A stretch of 64,000 nt of DNA, from positions 124,001 to 188,000 of the forward strand of contig NZ_VPFL01000001.1 in the NCBI RefSeq assembly GCF_008014345.1. The letters are read 5' to 3'. Made by a program: the position numbers and the translations under genes. Below, piece by piece: positions 54,844 through 60,806 of this stretch. The first letter of the stretch is position 1. Every line of letters begins with the position of its first letter. The notes below the pieces were generated by a model that worked only from the letters and a program-made list of their open reading frames with translations, was not told the origin of the DNA and did not search any database. This DNA comes from Pelomicrobium methylotrophicum (GTDB taxonomy: Bacteria; Pseudomonadota; Gammaproteobacteria; Burkholderiales; UBA6910).

Positions 54844-55359
54844 ATGACCCCAGCCGACATCCTCACCCAGGCAACAGCCGCCGGGCTGACCCTTTGGCCG
54901 GAGGGTGCCGACACCATGCACGTCAAAGGCCCTGCTGACGTCCGCGCCCGGTGGGTGCCCCTGCTCAAGGCGCACAAGCCCGAAATCCTTCGCCTACTGT
55001 CCACGGCCCCGGACTGGGAGTTGGCTATCCGCCGCTGGCTCGCGGCAATAGGCGAGGACGACCCGGAACCAGTGCTGGAGCGCTGCCGGAGGGACCCCGA
55101 GGCCCGGGCCTACTTCCTCTCCCACGCCAGGCGATGGCTTCGGTATCAGAGGGTGAGCGAATGGCTTTCCAGAAACGGCGATCTGCGCCTCGCTGTTGTC
55201 GTGGAAGACGCGGGTGACAAGTTCATTGCCACTGTTGGCGTCCGCGGCAAAGGCATCGTCGATCTAGCGATCGATAGGCATCGCTACGACGGAATCAAGT
55301 TAATGGAGCTGGTGGAGCGGTATGGCGGTGCCTGGCCTAAGATGGAGGCCGCGGCATGA
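54844..55359 (+). CDS. Hypothetical protein with TubC_N-like docking N-terminus
   Basis: 171 residues. The first ~55 (MTPADILTQATAAGLTLWPE ... LKAHKPEILRLL) resemble the small helical-hairpin TubC N-terminal domain often seen at the front of phage-island proteins; the rest is unassigned, with a central Arg/Glu-rich helix and a beta-rich tail. It starts the chain of genes linked by ATGA overlaps, so it is co-translated with the RuvC-like gene. A role in DNA replication is inferred from context. Confidence 0.7.
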   Translation: MTPADILTQATAAGLTLWPEGADTMHVKGPADVRARWVPLLKAHKPEILRLLSTAPDWELAIRRWLAAIGEDDPEPVLERCRRDPEARAYFLSHARRWLRYQRVSEWLSRNGDLRLAVVVEDAGDKFIATVGVRGKGIVDLAIDRHRYDGIKLMELVERYGGAWPKMEAAA

Positions 55360-55820
55360 TCTTCTTGGGAATCGATCCTGGACTTCATGGTGCGCTGGCA
55401 TGGATCGCCGACACGGGCGAGGTGATCGACGTGGCCGACGTGCCCTTGCTGGACGAAGGCCCCAGAAAGAAGAGCATCGACGCGGCGGCTTTGTTAGCGC
55501 TGGTCAAAAGGCACGAGGCACACATGGCCGTCATCGAGACCGTTCACGCAAGACCGACGGACAGCAAGGTGGCCGCCTTCACCTTCGGCAGAAACCTGGG
55601 CGCACTGGAAGCAATCATCATGGCCGCCGGGCTGCCGCTGCACCGGGTCGCCCCAATTACCTGGAGAAGATGGGCTGGCTTAGCTCCTGGCGCACCCAAG
55701 GAAGCGAGCATCGCCGTGGCCTTGAGGCTTGCGCCTTCTGCGAGACCTTTCTTGAGTCGGCATGATCGTGCCGATGCTGTGCTGATTGCTTTGTTCTTCA
55801 ACCACAGGAGACTTAAATGA
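55356..55820 (+). CDS. RuvC-like Holliday-junction resolvase
   Basis: 154 residues of the RNase H fold. The acidic residues expected of RuvC are visible: Asp in FLGIDPGLHGAL (about residue 7), Glu in MAVIETVHARP (about 61) and Asp in SRHDRADAVLIAL (about 138-141). It is divergent from chromosomal RuvC and of the phage type. The start overlaps the previous stop (ATGA). It would resolve replication or recombination intermediates of the element. Confidence 0.85.
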   Translation: MIFLGIDPGLHGALAWIADTGEVIDVADVPLLDEGPRKKSIDAAALLALVKRHEAHMAVIETVHARPTDSKVAAFTFGRNLGALEAIIMAAGLPLHRVAPITWRRWAGLAPGAPKEASIAVALRLAPSARPFLSRHDRADAVLIALFFNHRRLK

Positions 55821-56290
55821 ACGGCAAGAAATTCATTCAGACGCGACTTTCCACAACCGGCTGGGCGCCGATAGACGCGGAGTTGGCAAAATTCCTAGAA
55901 CCAGAAACGGCGACGTATTACAGGGACTACGGAGCCTACCTCAGTGAACTCCCGACGCTCCTGTTTCACTTCCCGGGGACGAAGCTGTGCCGGGTGCGCA
56001 TCAACGACAGAGATGTTGTCGTTCTCACGCGCAGCAAGGACCGGCTGGCCGAGCGGATTGCCTGGATCACTGGCGGCGAGGTCGAGATCGTCCCAGATGA
56101 AAAACTCGAAAGTATCAAGCCGTATGAACCGCAGAATGTGAGCAGCAAGCCCATGCAGCGCGACAAGACGCCAGAACTCATCGCCCTGGCACGGCAGGAG
56201 CAGCCGGCGCATGACTGTCATTTGCGGCGTGAAATTCTACGGGCTCGGACCGAATTGGATTTGAAGGGAATCGAATGGAGGGTGCAATGA
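55817..56290 (+). CDS. Hypothetical protein of satellite element
   Basis: 157 residues, linked by ATGA overlaps to both neighbours. No family is recognised. It has an aromatic N-terminal part (LEPETATYYRDYGAYLSELP), a beta-rich middle (LCRVRINDRDVVVLTRSKDR) and a charged C-terminus with His/Cys (HDCHLRREILRARTEL). No signal peptide or membrane segment. Confidence 0.65.
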   Translation: MNGKKFIQTRLSTTGWAPIDAELAKFLEPETATYYRDYGAYLSELPTLLFHFPGTKLCRVRINDRDVVVLTRSKDRLAERIAWITGGEVEIVPDEKLESIKPYEPQNVSSKPMQRDKTPELIALARQEQPAHDCHLRREILRARTELDLKGIEWRVQ

Positions 56291-56508
56291 AGGCGGTTGT
56301 GAACCGAATCGCCGCACTTGAGGAGCGGCTACGCCCGCACCGCCGCTACATCGGCGCCGTTTGGAATGGCGATACGGTCACGTCTAGGGACGGTAGTGTG
56401 ACCATCAAGCGCATGGCCAACGAGGATGCAGAAACGTTCCTGGCACGGTGCCGTGCTGAGCTTGGCGTAAGCGACGCGGACATCTTCCTGGTCAGGCGCA
56501 TCCTATGA
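56287..56508 (+). CDS. Small hypothetical protein of satellite element
   Basis: 73 residues from an ATG overlapping the previous stop (ATGA); an ATG four codons earlier is less likely. It begins MKAVVNRIAALEERLRPHRR, a probable short coiled coil, and ends in an acidic region. The function is unknown. Confidence 0.6.
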   Translation: MKAVVNRIAALEERLRPHRRYIGAVWNGDTVTSRDGSVTIKRMANEDAETFLARCRAELGVSDADIFLVRRIL

Positions 56509-56939
56509 TCGCATCAGGAGTGGTGGAGATGGCGCGGTTTAAACCGGGACAGAGTGGCAACCCGGCTGGCAGGCCGAGGGGCATCAAGGACCGCCGTGTG
56601 CAGCGCCGTGAGCTGTTCGAGGCGCACGCCGAGGAGCTTGTAGCCCGGGCTATTCAAATGGCCCTGGACGGTGACGCGCAAGCGCTGCGGATGTGCCTGG
56701 ACCGGATCGTCCCGCCGGTGAAGGAGAGTCCCGTCACCATCACGCTGCCCGATGTGAAAGATGCCGCCGGGTGCGATGCTGCACAGGCGGCGATCATGCA
56801 GGCTGTCGCGTCAGGAGAGCTTTTACCTAGTCAGGGCGAAGCGCTGGCCGCGCTTGTCGAGCATCGGCGCAAGGCTATTGAAACGTCGGAGATCGTGCGG
56901 CGCATCGAGGCTTTGGAGAAGCGGCAAACTTGCCCATAA
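56505..56939 (+). CDS. DUF5681 protein (phage/island, terminase-associated type)
   Basis: 144 residues. The hallmark FKPGQSGNPAGRPRGIKD is at residues 12-29, followed by a helical domain. DUF5681 proteins are usually encoded next to terminase genes in phages, so a packaging role is possible, but no terminase follows here. The ATGA overlap supports the start at 56505; a second ATG eight codons on (MARFKPGQSG) has a better GGAG site. The gene ends immediately before IS256-derived sequence, so its tail may be altered. Confidence 0.75.
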   Translation: MIASGVVEMARFKPGQSGNPAGRPRGIKDRRVQRRELFEAHAEELVARAIQMALDGDAQALRMCLDRIVPPVKESPVTITLPDVKDAAGCDAAQAAIMQAVASGELLPSQGEALAALVEHRRKAIETSEIVRRIEALEKRQTCP

Positions 56940-57084
56940 GCTATACCGTCTCAGGCTGATCTCCGCTTTGCTTGCCGAACTGGACGACGAGTGGATGACC
57001 GGCAAGGTCTATCTCAACCTCAACCCATAACCCCGGCGTCATGACCACCGCCAAAGAAATTTACAGAAAAGGGGTTGCACAATC
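56940..57084 (+). pseudogene. 3' end of an IS256-family element
   Basis: The translated frame to the stop at 57030 reads ALLAELDDEWMTGKVYLNLN, close to the C-terminus of mutator-type transposases. It is followed by AAATTTACAGAAAAGGGGTT and a terminal ATC (57,058-57,084), the usual IS256-type inverted repeat (reverse complement GATTGTGCAACCCC...). Only about 145 bp of the element remain; the rest of the transposase is missing. It joins the satellite to the integron and removes half of an attC. Confidence 0.6.
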
Positions 57085-57120
57085 GCGCGGAGAGCCGTCC
57101 GCTGCATGCTGGTGTTAGAC
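57085..57120 (-). other. Truncated attC (cassette 4)
   Basis: Only the R'' half remains: GTTAGAC at 57114-57120 (GTCTAAC on the cassette strand) and 29 bp that closely match the corresponding half of the 57724-57783 attC. The other half was lost at the IS256 junction. The TAA of the cassette gene lies inside the R'' box. Confidence 0.75.
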
Positions 57121-57702
57121 GCTTTCGTGTTCTTTGAGATACTCGCGACCCTTTTCAGAGATCTCCCAGATGCCGCGCGGACTGCCCTTCTTGAGAAGGC
57201 CCTCGTTAACCATGGAGTTCCGTGCCCACTGTGCAGCATTTCGCCAACGCGGGTTGTGCGGATCAGAAGCCAGGGGTTGAAAATCAACATCTCGGAGGAT
57301 ACCCTTCATCTCTTCCCGCACCTCCTCTAGCACATCTGCCACCTCCCCAGAACCGCCACGCCGAGCGAGGACACGCAGGATCGGGAGATAGTACGAATCT
57401 TCCGGCGTCCTCAGACCACGTTGCAGACGACCAAGGTTGCGGCGACTTTCTTTTGTCTCGGCATCCTCCGTTTCTTCATCCTCGGCTGGGACGAGAACAT
57501 CCCATTCGCGCTTCATGGCTGCCAGCCTGTCCCGATACGCCGTCAGCTTTCCTGCCTGTTCAAGCGCTTCCTTGGCACGATCGTAATCGCGCGCCTCAAA
57601 CGCACGGGCGCCAACGCGATTGATGAAGTCGATCTCCGTCTCAATCTCCTCCAAGAGAATCTCGAAGGCAGCTACGACATTGGTTGGATTGTTCTGTATC
57701 AT
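57115..57702 (-). CDS. Cassette 4: Mrr_N-like winged-helix protein
   Basis: 195 residues. An N-terminal coiled coil (about 8-75) and an acidic linker precede a winged-helix-like domain (YYLPILRVLARRGGSGEVAD, WRNAAQWARNSMVNEGLLKK, GIWEISEKGREYLKEH), resembling the N-terminal Mrr domain of restriction and defence proteins. No nuclease domain follows, so it is a DNA-binding regulator or adaptor. The reading frame runs away from the integron integrase as usual for cassettes, and the stop lies in the attC. Confidence 0.75.
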   Translation of the reverse strand: MIQNNPTNVVAAFEILLEEIETEIDFINRVGARAFEARDYDRAKEALEQAGKLTAYRDRLAAMKREWDVLVPAEDEETEDAETKESRRNLGRLQRGLRTPEDSYYLPILRVLARRGGSGEVADVLEEVREEMKGILRDVDFQPLASDPHNPRWRNAAQWARNSMVNEGLLKKGSPRGIWEISEKGREYLKEHESV

Positions 57703-57723
57703 CGCCCGCGATGTCTCCTCTGC

Positions 57724-57783
57724 GTCTAACGCGTACCATCAGCGGCGGCGCGCAGCGCCGTCCGCTGCATGCTGTTGTTAGAC
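57724..57783 (-). other. attC site of cassette 3
   Basis: 60 bp bounded by R'' GTCTAAC (reading minus from 57783) and R' GTTAGAC (57730-57724), with a palindromic interior rich in GC (GCGGCG and CGCCGTCCGC). The R'' matches the TTAGAC at this cassette's own 5' junction (58447-58442), the expected signature of cassette circles. Crossover would be between G and TTAGAC. Confidence 0.85.
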
Positions 57784-57795
57784 GTTACGTCTCGA

Positions 57796-58407
57796 CTACC
57801 GATCAACATAAAGACCGATTTGGCTAGTCTGCATAGACAGCTCAATGTGACCGAATTCGTCGGGCTTTGTAGCTGGCAGGGTGATCGTGACGTTGTTCCA
57901 AGTGCCCGGTTTCAAGCTCTTCGCAACTTTGATCTCCTTTTCGCGCAGAGCCTTTTGCCACTCCATATACCGCGTGATGAAGCCCTCAGTGGTCACCTCT
58001 GGCATTCGCGGACCCCACTTGACCTTAAAGGTCGCGCCGTTGATGGTGGCTGAGGTCAGGTTTCCGACATGAAACCGCACCTTGACGCCATCGGCGTATG
58101 GACCAACCTCCTGAAGAGACGCAGCCAGTGATCCGACCGACGTATCCAGACGCGAGAACCCCTCGTTGGCGGCAGGATCGAAGCTCGCGCTGGAGAACTG
58201 GTCGCGCATGAGTCGCGCTGTGAACTCCTGGGTCCTCAGCTGCAGTTCGACCTTCGACAGCTTCGCTTTGATCTCGCTCATTTCCTGCCTGATTGCCGCG
58301 AGGTCCGATCTGGGTGCGTAATCGCAGCCTCCCAACAGGGCAAGCAGGCCGAGGAGTACGATGATGACGTCACCAGGCCGTTTGTTCGCCGCCTTCGCTT
58401 GTGTCAT
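57796..58407 (-). CDS. Cassette 3: lipoprotein, DUF3251-like
   Basis: 203 residues. The N-terminal hydrophobic segment ends in LLALLGGCDY, a lipobox with Cys at about residue 28, so it is a membrane-anchored lipoprotein. A heptad-like coil (IRQEMSEIKAKLSKVELQLR) is followed by a beta domain with LKPGTWNNVTITLPATKP and FGHIELSM, similar to DUF3251 (YajI-type) lipoproteins. The biological role is unknown. Confidence 0.75.
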   Translation of the reverse strand: MTQAKAANKRPGDVIIVLLGLLALLGGCDYAPRSDLAAIRQEMSEIKAKLSKVELQLRTQEFTARLMRDQFSSASFDPAANEGFSRLDTSVGSLAASLQEVGPYADGVKVRFHVGNLTSATINGATFKVKWGPRMPEVTTEGFITRYMEWQKALREKEIKVAKSLKPGTWNNVTITLPATKPDEFGHIELSMQTSQIGLYVDR

Positions 58408-58441
58408 AAGCGCTCCACCAATTCGATACCCGAATCGTGAC

Positions 58442-58499
58442 GTCTAACGTGGCGCTCAGCCGCGCGCTTCAGCGCGTCGGCTGCAAGGCCGTGTTGGGC
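58442..58499 (-). other. attC site of cassette 2
   Basis: 58 bp from R'' GCCCAAC (58499-58493 on the minus strand) to R' GTTAGAC (58448-58442). The interior is palindromic (GCCGCGCGCTTCAGCGCG). R'' differs at one base from the complement of this cassette's own 5' junction (TTGGAC). The cassette gene stop ends one base before the site. Confidence 0.85.
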
Positions 58500-58500
58500 C

Positions 58501-58968
58501 TCATCGTTGACGAAACAGGGTTTTCCACAGGCTTTGCGAGCGCTCGCGAAGGCGTGAGACCTGTGAATCAATAGTGGAAAGAAGATCTCTCGCGCACGAT
58601 GCAGCACGATCGCGGCCACACACTTGAACCACCGTCAGCATATGTGCGCCTCCCAGTGGAACCTCAAGGCTGTCGTAGAGAATCGTTATTGCTATAGCCG
58701 AGGAGATACCGCGATCTCCGGAGTCTGTGTCGATTGTGACGAGCACCACCTTGATCCGTGGTTCGTACGAAGGCCCGTCGCTCAAGAGCTGCATGCCATG
58801 CGACCCGCGGATAGCCTCCCGCAATTCGAATGCATACAGTGAGCCTACCCGGTCATTGCCGGTGTGGCTAACTTCAACTGGGTACTTGGTTTGCGCAATG
58901 ACAAGAGACGGCGATACCAGGATTAGCGCCAAGAGCGTTACGGCGGGTCCAAGCATCCGGTAGCTCAT
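58501..58968 (-). CDS. Cassette 2, gene B: exported protein of unknown function
   Basis: 155 residues from an ATG at 58968. A signal peptide (MLGPAVTLLALILVSPSLVI, cleaved after AQ) is followed by a soluble domain with two Cys (VCGRDRAASCARD) that could form a disulfide. No family is recognised. It lies 22 bp after the Tyr/Pro-repeat gene without an attC between them, so both are in one cassette and probably co-transcribed. Confidence 0.7.
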   Translation of the reverse strand: MSYRMLGPAVTLLALILVSPSLVIAQTKYPVEVSHTGNDRVGSLYAFELREAIRGSHGMQLLSDGPSYEPRIKVVLVTIDTDSGDRGISSAIAITILYDSLEVPLGGAHMLTVVQVCGRDRAASCARDLLSTIDSQVSRLRERSQSLWKTLFRQR

Positions 58969-58990
58969 GATTCCTCTCTGAATAGACGTG

Positions 58991-59386
58991 TTACCGGGAA
59001 GGCACGACGTATATTGGGTTCGGGCTATATGGATTCCCGGCACCATACGGGTTGTTGATGCTGTCCGGCGAGTAGGGACTGCCGTATCTACCGTACGGAT
59101 TCGAAGTTGAATCGGGGTCGTATGGGTTGTTGCTTAGGCGGCCACGGTAGTTTCCTTGGCTGTCATATAGACGGGGCGCGTCCGTTGCGTAGGGATTTGT
59201 ATGCGATTGGTTGCTGTAAGGGCTCCCGTAGCGGCTGTAAGGATTCATTAGCCCGTCCGGCTTGTACGGGCTACCCGCGCCATACGGATTGTTCAGGCAT
59301 CGCGGGTCGTACGGACAGTTCTGAGCTCCTGCCAAAGACGGGAGAACCACAATCGCCACCGCGAAAACTGCCGAAGTCAGGTTCAT
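58991..59386 (-). CDS. Cassette 2, gene A: exported Asn-Pro-Tyr repeat protein
   Basis: 131 residues from an ATG at 59386 with a GAGGAG site. A signal peptide (MNLTSAVFAVAIVVLPSLAG, then AQ) precedes a mature part built almost wholly from tandem NPYG / GSPYSPDS motifs (NNPYGAGSPYKPD, NPYSRYGSPYSN, NPYGRYGSPYSPDSI, NNPYGAGNPYSPN). Two Cys (NCPYDPRC) lie near its N-terminus. Such Tyr/Pro/Asn repeats suggest an extended, possibly surface-adhesive or cross-linked protein; the function is unknown. Confidence 0.75.
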   Translation of the reverse strand: MNLTSAVFAVAIVVLPSLAGAQNCPYDPRCLNNPYGAGSPYKPDGLMNPYSRYGSPYSNQSHTNPYATDAPRLYDSQGNYRGRLSNNPYDPDSTSNPYGRYGSPYSPDSINNPYGAGNPYSPNPIYVVPSR

Positions 59387-59406
59387 GTGACGCTCCTCTC
59401 TATGAG

Positions 59407-59484
59407 GTCCAACGTTGGAGTTCACCCGCTCGCGGAAGCGGGCGAAGCCCGGTGTTGCGAGTCGGGTGCAACGACGGGTTAGGC
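59407..59484 (-). other. attC site of cassette 1
   Basis: 78 bp between R'' GCCTAAC (59484-59478 on the minus strand) and R' GTTGGAC (59413-59407). Interior dyads CACCCGCT and AGCGGG are visible. R'' is the exact complement of TTAGGC at this cassette's 5' junction next to attI, as expected. Confidence 0.85.
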
Positions 59485-59521
59485 CGCACCGCTGCCTCGA
59501 AGCTAACGAGTAGAAGTGGGC

Positions 59522-59797
59522 TCACGGTGAACCCCAGATGGACTTGCCGATCATCATGCCGATGAGCCCGCACGGAAGAGGGACAAACGTAGACAGACCG
59601 AGGATAGTGCCGATCCAGTGGTCCTGAGTACCCTTCGCTACGTGGCCTAGCAAGACCAGGAGGCCGTACGCGCAGCCTAGCGAAAGAGCGGCGAACCAGA
59701 AGAGGCCAGCGTTGTTGCCCCCTGCTATGAGACCACCAAGGAAACCTCCAGCTGCCAAGACAATGAGCGGATTGCCTTCCGGCTTGCGCTCCTCCAT
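59522..59797 (-). CDS. Cassette 1: small membrane protein
   Basis: 91 residues with three probable membrane segments (about 10-28, 32-52 and 63-85) rich in Gly (AAGGFLGGLIAGGNNAG). The start at 59797 has a GAGG site. It is the first cassette, directly after attI, so it should be the best expressed from Pc. No family is recognised; small Gly-rich membrane proteins are common in integron cassettes. Confidence 0.75.
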   Translation of the reverse strand: MEERKPEGNPLIVLAAGGFLGGLIAGGNNAGLFWFAALSLGCAYGLLVLLGHVAKGTQDHWIGTILGLSTFVPLPCGLIGMMIGKSIWGSP

Positions 59798-59819
59798 ACG
59801 TGCCTCTTCTGGTAGTGCG

Positions 59820-59912
59820 GCCTAACGTGAAGTAGGTGGACTTAAAGCCGACTTGTAAATCGGCATTATGCGCGTGACGTTGTCATTCTTCAAGATAGTC
59901 AAGGCGTTAGGC
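59820..59912 (-). other. attI-like recombination site of the integron
   Basis: Directly upstream of the integrase gene, GTTAGGC (read minus, 59826-59820) is the junction with cassette 1, and a complementary GCCTAAC (59912-59906) lies at the other end. Between them is an unusual AT-rich region with GTCGGC and AAGTCCACC. The position next to intI and the cassette 1 junction make it attI; because both ends carry core boxes it could instead be an attC whose cassette was lost. Confidence 0.7.
59865..59893 (-). promoter_or_regulatory. Pc-like cassette promoter
   Basis: On the minus strand TTGAAG (59893-59888), a 17-bp spacer and CATAAT (59870-59865) point toward the cassettes, about 68 bp before the first cassette gene. 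Location inside the attI region is typical of integron Pc promoters. Confidence 0.6.
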
Positions 59913-59956
59913 GGGGAAGTTGCATAAAAAATCGGGTTGAAAAACGAGGAGGATTC

Positions 59957-60496
59957 ATGGAGCAAAATCAGAAAGTTGGCAACGCTGCTCGCCAGCCCGG
60001 GGCACCGCGTCTGCTCGACCAGGTCCGCAGCGCGATCCGCCGCCCACACTACAGCTACCGCACCGAACAGGCGTATGTCCACTGGATCAAACGCTTCATC
60101 TACTTGCACGGGGTACGTCATCCGCGCGAGATGGGGGAAGCCGAGGTGACGGCGTTCCTGAACAGCCTGGTTGCCGGACGCGGGATCGCGGCGGCGACCC
60201 AGAATCCGGCGCTGTCCTCCATCCTGTTTCTGTACAAGGAAGTGCTGGGGAAGCCACTCGACTGGCTCGATGGACTGGAACGCGCAAAGCGCCCGGCGCG
60301 CGTGCCGACTGTGCTCACTGTCGGAGAAGTCCAGCGCCTGCTCGCGCACCTCGACGGGATGAAGTGGCTCATGGCGAGCCTGCTCTACGGCGCGGGGCTG
60401 CGGCCGATGGAATATGTGCCTGTGGCTCAGGACGTGGAGCCGTGGTGGACGGAGCGCTTCTGCCCAGGCCTGCGCTTCAAGCCCCGAGCGCCTTGA
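59957..60496 (+). pseudogene. intI: Integron integrase IntI, truncated
   Basis: 179 codons with an AGGAGG site. Residues 20-155 are IntI-like: the SAM-like DNA-binding domain (HYSYRTEQAYVHWIKRFIYL, GEAEVTAFLNSLV) and start of the tyrosine-recombinase catalytic domain with the box I Arg (LLYGAGLRPME, Arg149). Homology then decays (VPVAQDVE) and unrelated sequence follows, so the HxxR, catalytic Tyr and the integron-specific insertion are missing. Normal IntI has about 320-340 residues. The protein cannot recombine; cassettes are therefore locked unless an integrase acts from elsewhere. Confidence 0.88.
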
Positions 60497-60698
60497 CCCA
60501 CGCCCGCTGCGCGGTCCAGGCGAGCGGGAGTTTGCATCGCATCAGCCGCTCCAGCGTGAGCGTTTTGGGCTGCTGGCCCGTCAGGATCGCTTCAATCAGC
60601 TCGGGCGCGAGGAGCGCCAGGCGCAGGTGCTCGTGGACGATGCTTTTGTGCACCCCTTCCCGCGCGGCGATCTCGGCCGTGTCCGCCACCGCGCCCAC
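60477..60698 (-). pseudogene. C-terminal fragment of a recombinase (copy A)
   Basis: 73 codons. EIAAREGVHKSIVHEHLRLA is a helix-turn-helix, followed by LLAPELIEAILTGQQPKTLT and LPLAWTAQRAWVKALG, the usual end of recombinase-family (serine-recombinase-like) proteins. The catalytic part is absent. A related fragment lies at 62227-62502 on the same strand. Confidence 0.6.
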
Positions 60699-60806
60699 CT
60701 CCAGCAGGTGGCCAGTAACCTCTTACCATGGCTACCCGCCCGTCGCCGACTGCACGCGCTTTTGCATATCATTTTGCTAGACTACCTGGCAGGGGGGTAT
60801 TACGCC

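Larger units (their letters stand above)
52071..57084 (+). mobile_element. Phage-satellite-like integrated element, right end truncated by IS256-family DNA
   Basis: Starts at the 3' end of tRNA-Ser and contains an AlpA-type regulator, a primase-helicase, iteron-like repeats, a RuvC-like resolvase and a DUF5681 protein, all on the plus strand. It lacks an integrase, capsid or tail genes. The block ends in an IS256-family 3' fragment. The core resembles P4-type satellites in logic; direct homology cannot be tested here. Confidence 0.6.

Noticed and set aside
52071-57100. Second copy of the tRNA-Ser 3' end (attR) for the satellite element
   Set aside because: I did not see a repeat of the tRNA 3' sequence in the window, so the element's right boundary cannot be defined this way.
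59000-59300. Regular repeats resembling a CRISPR array
   Set aside because: They are codons of the NPYG/GSPY repeat protein in a continuous frame; the units are too variable and there are no spacers.
60414-60806. N-terminal extension of the trypsin-TPR protein into the integrase region
   Set aside because: The signal peptide and ribosome site at 60,807 define the start; the upstream frame runs through the recombinase fragment.
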